Notes: generated from the letters alone by a model not told the origin. A stretch of 64,000 nt of DNA from DATARH01 sp035534855 (GCA_035534855.1 DATLRD010000014.1:78212-142211); one strand, 5' to 3'; counted from the stretch's first letter, positions 16,589-24,960 are shown. Made by a program: numbers and translations.

Positions 16589-17587
16589 ATGCTTGGCTAT
16601 CTCGTCCGCCGCATCCTGATCATGATCCCGACGCTGATCGCGATCAGCATTCTGATTTTCACGATCATTCATCTGCCGCCGGGCGATTATTTTTCGACCT
16701 ATATCGCCGAGTTGCAAAGCCAGGGGGAGCACGCCAACCTGGCCAAGATCGCCTATCTCAAGGCCGAATACGGTTTCGACCTGCCGTTGTGGCGGCAGTA
16801 CCTGTTATGGGCGACCGGGCTGCTGCGCGGCGACATGGGCTATTCGTTTGCCTATGACCTGCCGGTCAACCAGGTGGTCGGCGATCGCCTGTTCCTGACT
16901 TTTCTGGTGTCGAGCACGACGATTGTCTTCACCTACCTCGTGGCGTTTCCGATCGGGGTCTATTCGGCGACGCACCAGTACAGCCTCGGCGATTACGTGC
17001 TGACCTTTTTCGGGTTTCTCGGCCTGGCGACGCCGAGCTTTCTGCTTGCCCTGCTGCTCGTCTATTTCGCCCATGTCTATTTCGGCATCTCGGTCGGCGG
17101 GCTGATGGACCCGCATTACGTCGACCGGGCGTGGAGCTGGGGCAAGATGGCCTCGGTCGCGGCGCATCTGTGGGTTCCGGTCATCGTCATCGGTACCGCC
17201 GGCACCGCCGCGATGATCCGCCGGCTGCGCGCCAACCTGCTCGACGAACTGCAGAAGCAGTACGTGGTCACGGCCCGCGCCAAGGGGCTGCACCCGCTGA
17301 AGGCGCTGTTCAAATACCCGCTGCGGATGGCGCTCAACCCGTTCATCTCCGATATTGGGTCGCTGCTGCCGCAGGTCATTTCGGGCGCGGCGATCGTCTC
17401 GGTGGTGATGTCGCTGCCGACCACCGGGCCGATGCTGCTCGACGCGCTGCGCAGCCAGGACATGTATCTGGCCGGCTCGTTCCTGATGTTCATGGCGTTT
17501 CTGACGGTGATCGGCGTGTTCGTTTCCGACCTCGCGCTGGCCGTGCTCGACCCGCGCATCCGCCTGCAATCGGGGCGCGGCCGATGA
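16589..17587 (+). CDS. ABC importer permease, DppB/YejB type
   Basis: A 332-residue inner-membrane permease with the N-terminal LVRRILIMIPTLIAISILIF segment, a periplasmic loop that contains LPLWRQYLLWATGLLRGDMGY, and five further membrane segments. The coupling (EAA-type) loop reads ARAKGLHPLKALFKYPLRMA and contacts the ATPase. Length and layout match the first permease of peptide/nickel importers. It ends in an ATGA overlap with the second permease and belongs to the same operon as the dual ATPase and the binding protein. Confidence 0.9.
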   Translation: MLGYLVRRILIMIPTLIAISILIFTIIHLPPGDYFSTYIAELQSQGEHANLAKIAYLKAEYGFDLPLWRQYLLWATGLLRGDMGYSFAYDLPVNQVVGDRLFLTFLVSSTTIVFTYLVAFPIGVYSATHQYSLGDYVLTFFGFLGLATPSFLLALLLVYFAHVYFGISVGGLMDPHYVDRAWSWGKMASVAAHLWVPVIVIGTAGTAAMIRRLRANLLDELQKQYVVTARAKGLHPLKALFKYPLRMALNPFISDIGSLLPQVISGAAIVSVVMSLPTTGPMLLDALRSQDMYLAGSFLMFMAFLTVIGVFVSDLALAVLDPRIRLQSGRGR

Positions 17588-18762
17588 GCGAGGCGGATTT
17601 CGCCGCGGGCGGCGACCGCCTGCCGCATTACGTCTCGCCGGAGCCGTTCGACCCCTATTCGGTCGAGGAGATGACGGCTGCGCAGGAGCGGTTCTACCGC
17701 GCCTCGCAGTGGCGGATGATGTGGTGGCGGCTGCGCCGGCACCGGGTCGCGGTGGCGTCGGGCGCGATCCTGCTGACGCTCTATATCGCGATCCTGTTCT
17801 GCGAGTTTCTTGCGCCCTACGGGCTCGACACCCGCAGCACCGATTTCATCTACGCCCCGCCGCAGGAAGTGCATTTCATCTATCGCGGGCATCTGGCCGC
17901 GCCGTTCGTCTATGGCAGCGATTATCGGCTCGACATGGTCAATCTGCGCCGCGTCTATACCCCTGACCTGAACAAGCCTCAGCCGATCCGCTTTCTCTGC
18001 CACGGCGACTCGTACCGCTTCTGGGGCCTGTTCCGTGCCGACCTGCACCTGATGTGCCCGGCGCGCGGCGGGCAGCTGTTTATGCTCGGTACCGACCGGC
18101 TTGGCCGCGACATGCTATCGCGCATCATCTATGGCGCGCGCATCTCGCTGACCGTCGGGCTGATCGGTGTCACGGTCAGCTTTACCCTCGGCATCGTCAT
18201 CGGCGGCATCGCCGGGTATTACGGCGGCTGGACCGACATCCTGATCCAGCGCGGCATCGAGGTGATCCAGTCGTTTCCGCACCTGCCGCTGTGGATGGCG
18301 CTGTCGGCGGTCCTGCCGGTCACGTGGAGCCCGATCCTTGTCTATTTCGGCATCACCATCATCCTCGGGATGATCGAGTGGACCCATCTCGCGCGCGCCG
18401 TGCGCTCGAAGCTGCTGTCGCTGCGCGAAGAAGATTTCTGCACCGCCGCGGTGCTGATGGGGGCGAGCCCGGCGCGGATCATCGGCCGCCACCTGCTGCC
18501 CAGCTTTATGAGCCACCTGATCGCCTCGGCGACGCTGGTGATCCCCAGCATGATCCTGGGCGAGACCGCGCTGTCGTTTCTCGGGCTCGGGCTGCGCCCG
18601 CCGATCACCAGCTGGGGGGTGCTGCTCAACGAGGCGCAGAACATCAGCGTCGTCGCGCTCTACCCGTGGCTGATGCTGCCGGTGGTGCCGGTGATCATCA
18701 CCGTACTGGCGTTCAACTTTTTTGGCGACGGGCTGCGCGATGCGGCCGACCCGTATCATTGA
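17584..18762 (+). CDS. ABC importer permease, DppC/YejE type, with enlarged periplasmic loop
   Basis: A 392-residue second permease. A long cytoplasmic N-terminus (about 60 residues) precedes the first membrane segment. Then about 90 periplasmic residues, rich in Tyr, Phe and Arg, precede TDRLGRDMLSRIIYGARIS, which starts the conserved core. The EAA-type loop is AAVLMGASPARIIGRHLLPS and the C-terminal landmark is ALSFLGLGLRPPITSWG. It is longer than DppC (about 300) because of the first periplasmic loop, like YejE. It is the last gene of the 11-gene plus-strand chain. Confidence 0.9.
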   Translation: MSEADFAAGGDRLPHYVSPEPFDPYSVEEMTAAQERFYRASQWRMMWWRLRRHRVAVASGAILLTLYIAILFCEFLAPYGLDTRSTDFIYAPPQEVHFIYRGHLAAPFVYGSDYRLDMVNLRRVYTPDLNKPQPIRFLCHGDSYRFWGLFRADLHLMCPARGGQLFMLGTDRLGRDMLSRIIYGARISLTVGLIGVTVSFTLGIVIGGIAGYYGGWTDILIQRGIEVIQSFPHLPLWMALSAVLPVTWSPILVYFGITIILGMIEWTHLARAVRSKLLSLREEDFCTAAVLMGASPARIIGRHLLPSFMSHLIASATLVIPSMILGETALSFLGLGLRPPITSWGVLLNEAQNISVVALYPWLMLPVVPVIITVLAFNFFGDGLRDAADPYH

Positions 18763-18899
18763 GGCGGCCGCGGCGCTGCGGATTGCGGTTGTAGCAGAGC
18801 CCGACGAAATTAGGCTGGCCTCAGAGCCAGATTGACCAGACGATCCCCGCAAATCCGGCCGCGACCGAGGCCAATACAAGGCGCCTGCGGTTTCCCGGC

Positions 18900-19130
18900 A
18901 TGTCGCTTGGCGGCCAGGTGCGGTCCGGACCCGGCATGAACTACCCGCACGTCGCCGGTCTCGTCGACGGCACGCGGCTGACGATCCTCAGCGACGCCGG
19001 GCTGACAATGGACGGCTATCACTGGTTCCACGTCGCGTGGCGCACCGGCTCCGGCTATGAGTGGGGCGGGATTCTGTGCAGCGACGACACCAAGCTCAAC
19101 GGCATCTTCTCCGTCTGCGGCGGACGGTAA
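18900..19130 (+). CDS. Short SH3-type domain protein, possibly N-terminally truncated
   Basis: The 76 residues match a bacterial SH3-like fold: VRSGPGMNYPHVAGL, the turn GTRLTILSDAG, and WFHVAW with a following YEWGGILC. Such domains normally follow a signal peptide and bind cell-wall material. Here the open frame extends upstream to 18795 without an ATG, GTG or TTG, so the signal peptide seems to be missing. Either the gene is a remnant or the true start involves an unusual codon or a frameshift. It lies 137 bases after the permease stop and 26 bases before the convergent metallohydrolase. It could be non-functional. Confidence 0.5.
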   Translation: MSLGGQVRSGPGMNYPHVAGLVDGTRLTILSDAGLTMDGYHWFHVAWRTGSGYEWGGILCSDDTKLNGIFSVCGGR

Positions 19131-19156
19131 GCTGCGCCGCGCCGGCCCGGTGCCGT

Positions 19157-20044
19157 CTACGCCTCCAGCACCATCCCCTCTCTGGCGACGAGGGTGCCGG
19201 GGCGGGCGGCTTCGGCGTCGGCGGCGACCTGGTCCATGAACGCGTCGTCGTGGTCGGGGTCGTGGTGAAAGATCACCAGCCGCCCGACCTTGGCGGCGTT
19301 GGCGAGGCGCACCCCTTCCTGCCAGGTCGAATGGCCCCAGGCGCGGTGCGCCGGGTATTCGGCGTCGGTATAGGTGCTGTCGTAGATCATCAGATCGGCG
19401 TGGTCGACGAGGCGCAGCACGTTGCGGTCGCGCCGGCCGGGCTTATGCTCGGTATCGGTGATGTAGGCGACGACCTTGCCGTCGTGTTCGACGCGGTAGC
19501 CGGTGGCGGCGTTGGGGTGGTTTAGCGCCGCGGTGCGCATCTGGATGCCGGGGTGCGGCACCAGCGACTCGCCGCCGTCGAAATCGATAAAGGTCAGTTC
19601 GGCGGTGAAGATGCCGATCGGGATCGGAAACAGCGGCGCCGACATCATCTTGTTGAGCACCGCCTCAATGCCGAGTTCGGGCCGCAGATGCCCGGCCCAC
19701 AGGCGAATCTGGCTGCGCGCGTCGTAGCACGGCGCGAAAAACGGCACGCCCCCGATATGGTCGAGATGGGTGTGGCTGAAGAACAGGTCGACGTTTGGCG
19801 GTTCCGGCGCCTTGACCAGCCCGGCGCCGAGCGCCCGCAGGCCGGAACCGCCGTCAAACACCAGCAGGTGCTCGCCGCACCGCATCTCGACGCACGAGGT
19901 GTTGCCGCCATATCGCACGGTTTCGGGCCCGGGGCAGGCGATGCTGCCGCGAACCCCCCAAAATCGTACGGTGATTCCCGGATGGACCAAAAGCCCGATC
20001 CTTAGCCTGCCCGTGCGCCTTGCAACTATACTGTCGAATCCCAT
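19157..20044 (-). CDS. MBL-fold metallohydrolase
   Basis: A 295-residue metallo-beta-lactamase-fold enzyme. It opens with the family pattern VRFWGVRGSIACPGP and YGGNTSCVEM, and has the metal motif SHTHLDHIGG (His91, His93, Asp95, His96), later TAALNHPN, YITDTEH and FHHDPDHDD. The pattern fits the branch often annotated as phosphodiesterase- or RNase Z-like hydrolases; the substrate is not known. Starts further upstream (GTG at 20089) or nearer the domain are possible; 20044 is the only ATG. It is convergent with the SH3 fragment, and its 5' side faces the small conserved gene at 20166. Confidence 0.85.
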   Translation of the reverse strand: MGFDSIVARRTGRLRIGLLVHPGITVRFWGVRGSIACPGPETVRYGGNTSCVEMRCGEHLLVFDGGSGLRALGAGLVKAPEPPNVDLFFSHTHLDHIGGVPFFAPCYDARSQIRLWAGHLRPELGIEAVLNKMMSAPLFPIPIGIFTAELTFIDFDGGESLVPHPGIQMRTAALNHPNAATGYRVEHDGKVVAYITDTEHKPGRRDRNVLRLVDHADLMIYDSTYTDAEYPAHRAWGHSTWQEGVRLANAAKVGRLVIFHHDPDHDDAFMDQVAADAEAARPGTLVAREGMVLEA

Positions 20045-20099
20045 CGTTGCGCCATATACCGCGCTCCGGCGGTATCCCGGGTTTTGCACAACTTTTTCT

Positions 20100-20115
20100 C
20101 TAAGACGTTCTTAAC
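20100..20115. promoter_or_regulatory. Possible CtrA-type box
   Basis: The sequence CTAA, 7 bases, then TTAAC lies between divergent genes (20044 minus, 20166 plus). It differs by one base from the alphaproteobacterial CtrA consensus TTAA-N7-TTAAC. It would lie about 50 bases from both starts. A single near-match is weak evidence. Confidence 0.3.
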
Positions 20116-20165
20116 CATTGGCGCCTTATCCCTGATGGCGACGCTCAGCCAGCAGGACAGCTGCG

Positions 20166-20363
20166 ATGACCGAAGCAGAGTACGACGCTGCCGTCTCTGA
20201 GTTTATGCGCAAGAAAGGCGTGACCCGGTGCCCGACCGCCTGCGCCGTGCCGACCCATGCCGATCTCGGCGAATCGGACCGTGCCGCGCTGCGCAACTAC
20301 AACGCCGCGCGCGAAGCCGCCCGCCTCGAAAGGCTCAATCGCTACTACCAGCAGGTCGCCTAG
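20166..20363 (+). CDS. Small conserved hypothetical protein, 65 residues
   Basis: A soluble, mostly helical small protein: an N-terminal MTEAEYDAAVSEFMRKKG helix, a central VTRCPTACAVPT loop with two Cys residues four apart, and a C-terminal helix rich in Arg and Ala. I believe similar short proteins with an RCPTAC loop occur in other alphaproteobacteria, but I cannot name a function. AGGAC about 8 bases before the ATG can serve as ribosome binding site. It is monocistronic, with the enoyl-CoA hydratase converging 10 bases downstream. Codon use is like that of its neighbours. Confidence 0.7.
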   Translation: MTEAEYDAAVSEFMRKKGVTRCPTACAVPTHADLGESDRAALRNYNAAREAARLERLNRYYQQVA

Positions 20364-20372
20364 CGGGCGCGC

Positions 20373-21110
20373 TCAGCGACCCTGATAGCGCGGCTTCCGC
20401 CGCTCGCGGAACGCGCGTACCCCCTCTTTCGCGTCCTCGCTGCCGCGCACCGCGGCCAGTTCGCTGCCATACCGCGCCGCCAGCTCGGCCGGCCCCTTCG
20501 GCAGCACCCCGTCATTGACAAAGCGCTTCATCGTCGCCAGCGCGAGCGGCGCCAGATCGACGATCTTTTCCGCCAGCGCCACCGCTTCCTCGACCGCGCT
20601 GCCCGCGGCGACGACCCGGTTGGCAAATCCGGCCTCATAGGCACGCGCGGCCGAAATCGGCTCGCCGAGCAGCATCAATTCCATGGCGATCTTGTGCGGG
20701 ATGCGCGCGGCGAGCCCGGCGATCATCCCGCCGGTGATGCCGACCTTGCCTTCCGGGTACGAGAATTTGGCGCTGTCGGCAGCGACCAGCAGGTCGCACA
20801 TCATCGCCATCACCAGCCCGCCGCCGATGCACCACCCCGATACGGCGGCGATGATCGGCTTTTCGGTCGTGATCCCGACCGTCGGCACGCAGCGCCACAA
20901 TTCGGGCAGGTCGGTCACGTCGGCACCGGCGGAAAACGCTTTGCCGCCGTTGCCGGTGAGGATCGCGACGCGCTGCGCCGAGGCGTCGAACGCGGCAAAC
21001 GCCTGCTGCAAATCGACCGCGACCGCCCGGTTGATCGCGTTGAGCTTTTCCGGCCGGTCGATCGCGATGATCGAAACCGGCCCGCGCTGTTCGACGGTGA
21101 CGACAGACAT
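20373..21110 (-). CDS. Enoyl-CoA hydratase/isomerase family protein
   Basis: A 245-residue crotonase-fold enzyme that acts on acyl-CoA thioesters. It shows the N-terminal IIAIDRPEKLNAINRAV, the first oxyanion loop FSAGADVTDL and the second AAVSGWCIGGGLVMAMMCDL. The C-terminus KEGVRAFRERRKPRYQGR is typical. The usual catalytic Glu positions fall in the GKVGITGG region (about 121-128), where Gly/Ile replace them, so the reaction may be an isomerase, hydrolase or other crotonase variant rather than plain hydration. The start at 21110 faces the divergent 2OG oxygenase operon. The frame stays open far upstream, but that part overlaps the oxygenase. Confidence 0.87.
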   Translation of the reverse strand: MSVVTVEQRGPVSIIAIDRPEKLNAINRAVAVDLQQAFAAFDASAQRVAILTGNGGKAFSAGADVTDLPELWRCVPTVGITTEKPIIAAVSGWCIGGGLVMAMMCDLLVAADSAKFSYPEGKVGITGGMIAGLAARIPHKIAMELMLLGEPISAARAYEAGFANRVVAAGSAVEEAVALAEKIVDLAPLALATMKRFVNDGVLPKGPAELAARYGSELAAVRGSEDAKEGVRAFRERRKPRYQGR

Positions 21111-21128
21111 CGGCTGCTCTCCTGCGTT

Positions 21129-21141
21129 GTCGTCATACGAC
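21129..21141. promoter_or_regulatory. Inverted repeat between divergent genes
   Basis: GTCGT, CAT, ACGAC forms a 13-base perfect inverted repeat in the 99-base space between the enoyl-CoA hydratase (minus) and the oxygenase operon (plus). Its place suits an operator for a shared regulator. No regulator gene lies next to it, so this remains a guess. Confidence 0.3.
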
Positions 21142-21209
21142 GACGGAGGTGATACCGCGAAACCGGCGGATAGGGGTATAGTCGTCCCGGTCAGCGGGAG
21201 AGGCGCGAA

Positions 21210-22271
21210 ATGAACCTGTTCAAGGAACAAGGCGTCAGAGACCATAGCGTCGCCGCGGCGGCGATCCCGGTCATCGATTTCGGCCCGTATTTCGCCGGCG
21301 AGCCGGGCGCGCTCGCGGCGCTGGCGAAACAGGTCGGCCGCGCCTGCGAAGAGGTCGGGTTCTTCTATGCCGCCGGGCACGGTGTCGACGAGGCGGTGAT
21401 CGACGCCGCGTTTGCCGCCGAGCGCCGCTTTCACGCGCTGCCGCTCGACGAAAAATTGGGGCTGCGGCTCAACCAGAACAATATCGGCTACCTGCCGATG
21501 AATGCCTCGGTGCAGGGCGCCTCGACCGTGCACAAGGCGACTCGGCCGAACCAGAACGAAAGCTTTTTCATCAGCCACGACCGCGGGGCCGACCACCCTG
21601 AGGTGGTCGCCGGGCTGCCGCTCAGGGGCCGCAATCAGTGGCCCGGATCGCTGCCTGACATCCGCGCGCCGATGGTGACGTATTTCAAGACGCTGGGCGC
21701 GATGTGCGACCGCATGCTGCCGGCCTTCGCAGTCGCGCTCGACATGCCGGCGGATTTCTTCGCCCCGTATTTCGCCAACGAGGGGCACCACAATCTGCGC
21801 TTCCTGCACTACCCGCCGCAGGATGCCGACGAGGACAATCTGTTCGGCCAGGCGCCGCACACCGACAACAGCTTCATGACCGCGCTGGCCCGGACCGACG
21901 TGCCGGGGCTGGCGGTGCGGCTGCCGCCAAACGGACCGATGGGGGGCGAATGGTTCGCGCCGCCGATCATCCCCGGCACGTTCCTGATAAACCTGGGCAA
22001 CATGATGCGGCGCTGGTCGAACAACCGGTTTCTCTCGACCCCGCACGGCGTGCTCAACGAAAGCGGCGTCGACCGCTATTCGATCGCCTATTTCCACAGC
22101 CCGAACCCGGCTTCGGTGATCGAATGCCTGCCGAGCTGCGTTTCGGCGGACAACCCGGCGCAGTATGACCCGGCGGTCTATCGCGACCTCGTGCTGGCCT
22201 TCTACCGGGCCAATTATTTTCATCAAAAGGGGCACCAATCCGAGGTGTCGCGCTTGGCGGCGGCGGAATGA
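21210..22271 (+). CDS. Isopenicillin N synthase family 2OG-Fe(II) dioxygenase
   Basis: A 353-residue oxygenase. The DIOX_N part IPVIDFGPYFAG lies at residues 19-30. The iron facial triad is His217 and Asp219 in APHTDNSF and His279 in STPHGVLN. The 2-oxoglutarate Arg is Arg289 in DRYSIAYF. Family members hydroxylate or desaturate small metabolites with O2 and 2-oxoglutarate; the substrate cannot be read here. GGGAGAGG about 10 bases before the ATG is a good ribosome binding site. It overlaps the lactonase-like gene by ATGA, starting a four-gene catabolic-looking operon. Confidence 0.9.
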   Translation: MNLFKEQGVRDHSVAAAAIPVIDFGPYFAGEPGALAALAKQVGRACEEVGFFYAAGHGVDEAVIDAAFAAERRFHALPLDEKLGLRLNQNNIGYLPMNASVQGASTVHKATRPNQNESFFISHDRGADHPEVVAGLPLRGRNQWPGSLPDIRAPMVTYFKTLGAMCDRMLPAFAVALDMPADFFAPYFANEGHHNLRFLHYPPQDADEDNLFGQAPHTDNSFMTALARTDVPGLAVRLPPNGPMGGEWFAPPIIPGTFLINLGNMMRRWSNNRFLSTPHGVLNESGVDRYSIAYFHSPNPASVIECLPSCVSADNPAQYDPAVYRDLVLAFYRANYFHQKGHQSEVSRLAAAE

Positions 22272-23032
22272 GCGTCAAGCTCTATGCCTTTACTTGCGGT
22301 ACGGTGACCGGCGAGTACGCCCACCTGATGGAGGGCGGCGAGGGCGACATCACCGTGCCGGTGCCGGTCTACCTGATCGAGCACCCCAAGGGCACCGCGC
22401 TGTTCGACACCGGGTTGCACCCCGATTGCCAGCATGATCCGGCCGGGCGGCTCGGCGAGCGGTTGATGCGGCTGTTCCGCATCGGCTTCAAGCCCGGCGA
22501 GGAAGTGAGCGCGCGACTCGAAGCGATCGACCGGCGCCCCGACAAGATCGACCTCGTCATCAATTCGCATTTCCATTTCGACCATGTCGGCGGCAATGCG
22601 CTGATTCCGAACGCGACGACGCTGGTGCAGCGCAAGGAATGGGACGCCGGGATGGATTCCGAGGCGGCGCTGCGCCACGGCTACAACCCGCGCGATTTCG
22701 ACCTCGGCCACAAATTGCGCCTGATCGACGGCGAGCATGACGTGTTCGGCGACGGTTCGGTCGTGTGCCTGCCGACGCACGGCCACACGCGCGGCCACCA
22801 ATCGCTGAAACTGCGGCTCGCCGGCGGCGAGGTCGTGCTCGCCGGCGACGCCTGCTATTTCTGTCAGACGCTGCGCGAGCGCCGGCTGCCGCGCTACGTC
22901 TCCGACCGCGAGGCGATGCTTGCTTCGCTCGACAAGCTGGAGGCGCTGGAGAAGGCCGGGGCGCGCCTCTTTTTTGGGCACGATCCGGAATTCTGGAAGA
23001 CCGTGCCGCAGGCCCCGGCGGTGATCGCATGA
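22268..23032 (+). CDS. N-acyl homoserine lactonase family protein (MBL fold)
   Basis: A 254-residue metallo-beta-lactamase-fold hydrolase of the AttM/AiiA-like group. It shows LYAFTCGTV at the start, PVPVYLIEHPKGTALFDTG, the metal motif INSHFHFDHVGGN (His101, His103, Asp105, His106), THGHTRGHQS, VLAGDACYF and the C-terminal FFGHDPEFW. Members open homoserine-lactone rings or related lactones such as gamma-butyrolactone. No luxI/luxR pair is near, so metabolic lactone hydrolysis is as likely as quorum quenching. It is coupled by ATGA to both the oxygenase upstream and the HAD gene downstream. Confidence 0.85.
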   Translation: MSVKLYAFTCGTVTGEYAHLMEGGEGDITVPVPVYLIEHPKGTALFDTGLHPDCQHDPAGRLGERLMRLFRIGFKPGEEVSARLEAIDRRPDKIDLVINSHFHFDHVGGNALIPNATTLVQRKEWDAGMDSEAALRHGYNPRDFDLGHKLRLIDGEHDVFGDGSVVCLPTHGHTRGHQSLKLRLAGGEVVLAGDACYFCQTLRERRLPRYVSDREAMLASLDKLEALEKAGARLFFGHDPEFWKTVPQAPAVIA

Positions 23033-23757
23033 CCCTGCCGCGCGCCATCCTGTTCGACCTCGACGACACGCTGCTGGTCGCGTTCGGCCCGTCCGAATCG
23101 CAGTGGCAGCGGATCATCGCCGACCACGCGCAGCATTTCGCGCCGCTGTTGCCGGCCGAGGTGGTCGCCGCGATCCAGGACGCCTCGCGCGAATTGTGGG
23201 CCGATCCCGGCCGCCATAAATACTGGCGCCACCGCATCGGCGAGGCGCGCCGCCGGATCGTCGCCAATGCGTTTGCCGCGCTCGCCGCCGCCGGCCATCC
23301 GGTGCCGCTAGAGACGATCGGCCACGAACTCGCCGACCGCTACAATGCGCTGCACGAGGCCGAGCTGCGCATGTTTCCCGAAGCGCACGAGACGCTCGAC
23401 CGGTTCAAGGAGCTGGGCGTCAGGCTGGCGCTGATTACCAACGGCGCGGCGGAGCCGCAGCGCGCCAAGGTGGTGCGGTTCGCGCTCGAAAACCGCTTCG
23501 ATCACATCCAGATCGAAGGCGAGCACGGGTTCGGCAAGCCCGAGGAGCGCGCCTATACCCATGCGATGCAGGTGCTTGGCGTCGGCCCGCAGGAAACCTG
23601 GATGGTCGGCGACAACCTCGAATGGGAGGTCGTCGGGCCGCAGCGCCTCGGCATCCACGCGATCTGGCACGACGGCTATGGGCTCGGCCTGCCGCCGGGC
23701 TGCCCGATCCGCCCCGACCGCATCATCCGCCGGCTGTCAGAATTGCTGCCGGCCTGA
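23029..23757 (+). CDS. HAD family hydrolase
   Basis: A 242-residue haloacid-dehalogenase-superfamily phosphatase. Motif I is LFDLDDTL (nucleophile Asp10, acid/base Asp12). A helical cap of about 90 residues follows. Motif II is LALITNGAAEPQ, the Lys of motif III is in GFGKPEERAY, and motif IV is MVGDNLEWEVVG. Such enzymes dephosphorylate small metabolites; the substrate is unknown. It overlaps the lactonase-like gene by ATGA and precedes the amidohydrolase by 18 bases, so it belongs to the same operon. Confidence 0.87.
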   Translation: MTLPRAILFDLDDTLLVAFGPSESQWQRIIADHAQHFAPLLPAEVVAAIQDASRELWADPGRHKYWRHRIGEARRRIVANAFAALAAAGHPVPLETIGHELADRYNALHEAELRMFPEAHETLDRFKELGVRLALITNGAAEPQRAKVVRFALENRFDHIQIEGEHGFGKPEERAYTHAMQVLGVGPQETWMVGDNLEWEVVGPQRLGIHAIWHDGYGLGLPPGCPIRPDRIIRRLSELLPA

Positions 23758-23775
23758 CGAAGGGAGGCCGGCGCC

Positions 23776-24951
23776 ATGCCGATCGTCAACCGCATCGCCG
23801 ATTTCCACGCTGACATGACCGCGTGGCGGCGCGACATCCATGCCCATCCCGAGACCGCGTTCGAGGAAAACCGCACCGCCGCGCGGGTCGCCGAACTGCT
23901 CGAATCGTTCGGCATCGCGGTCGAGCGCGGCATCGCCAAGACCGGCGTCGTCGGCACGCTGAAGGGCAGCACGCCGGGCGGCCGGGCGATCGCGCTGCGC
24001 GCCGACATGGACGCGCTGCATATCAACGAGAAGACCGGCGCCGCCTATGCCTCGCAAAACGACGGGCGGATGCATGCCTGCGGCCATGACGGGCACACCG
24101 CGATGCTGCTCGGTGCCGCCCGCTATCTCGCCGAGACGCGCAATTTCGCCGGCACGATCCACTTCATCTTCCAGCCCGCCGAGGAGAACGAGGGCGGCGC
24201 GCGGGTGATGGTCGAGGAAGGGATGCTGGCGCGCTATCCGGTCGAGGCGATCTATGGCATGCACAACTGGCCCGGACTGCCGGCCGGCCAGTTTGCGGTG
24301 CGGCCGGGACCGATGATGGCGGCGTTCGACATTTTCGAGATCACGGTTGCCGGGCGCGGCGCACATGCCGCGATGCCGCATCTCGGCATCGACCCGGTCG
24401 TCGCCGCGGCGCAGATCGTCAATGGGCTGCAGACCATCGCCAGCCGCAACACCCACCCGCTGCAGGGCGCGGTGGTCAGCGTGACGCAGATCCACGGCGG
24501 CGACACGTGGAACGTGATCCCCGAGAGCGTGGTGCTGCGCGGCACCACGCGCGCCTTCGACCCCGAGGTGCGCGATGCGCTGGAGCCGGCGATCCGGCGG
24601 ATCGCCGAGGGCGTGGCGGCCGCGCTCGGCGCCACGGTCGCGCTGCGCTACGAGCGGCGCTATCCGCCGACCGTCAACAGCCCGGCCGAAACCGAGATTG
24701 CCGCCGGTGCCGCGGCGGCGCTGGTCGGCGCCGACAATGTGCGGCGCGACCTGCTGCCGAGCATGGGGGCCGAGGATTTCGCCTGGTTCCTGCAGGAAAA
24801 GCCGGGCGCCTATATCTGGATCGGCAACGGCGAGGCCGCAGCCGGGGCGATGCTGCACAACCCGCATTACGACTTTAACGACGATATCCTGCCGCTCGGC
24901 GCCAGCTACTGGGCGCGACTGGCGGAAACCGTGCTGGCAAAGCATCCCTGA
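23776..24951 (+). CDS. M20 family amidohydrolase (hippurate hydrolase / aminoacylase type)
   Basis: A 391-residue zinc/manganese amidohydrolase. It begins with WRRDIHAHPETAFEE. Metal ligands lie in MHACGHDGHTAM (about residues 96-107), the catalytic Glu pair in QPAEENEGGA, and later His residues in YGMHNWPG and LHNPHYDFND. The dimerisation lid contains GRGAHAAMPHLGIDP. It cleaves an acyl group from an amino acid or a similar amide. AAGGGAGG about 9 bases before the ATG is a strong binding site. As last gene of the oxygenase operon it suggests breakdown of an N-acylated compound. It converges on a peptide-type importer. Confidence 0.92.
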   Translation: MPIVNRIADFHADMTAWRRDIHAHPETAFEENRTAARVAELLESFGIAVERGIAKTGVVGTLKGSTPGGRAIALRADMDALHINEKTGAAYASQNDGRMHACGHDGHTAMLLGAARYLAETRNFAGTIHFIFQPAEENEGGARVMVEEGMLARYPVEAIYGMHNWPGLPAGQFAVRPGPMMAAFDIFEITVAGRGAHAAMPHLGIDPVVAAAQIVNGLQTIASRNTHPLQGAVVSVTQIHGGDTWNVIPESVVLRGTTRAFDPEVRDALEPAIRRIAEGVAAALGATVALRYERRYPPTVNSPAETEIAAGAAAALVGADNVRRDLLPSMGAEDFAWFLQEKPGAYIWIGNGEAAAGAMLHNPHYDFNDDILPLGASYWARLAETVLAKHP

Positions 24952-24960
24952 CGCGGGGGT

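Noticed and set aside
20030..20045. GTCGAATCCC sequence resembling a tRNA T-arm
   Set aside because: No matching acceptor or anticodon stems around it; it lies in the start region of the metallohydrolase.
22268..23032. Quorum-sensing locus around the lactonase-like gene
   Set aside because: No luxI- or luxR-type gene lies near, so a quorum-quenching role cannot be claimed; only lactone hydrolysis is suggested.
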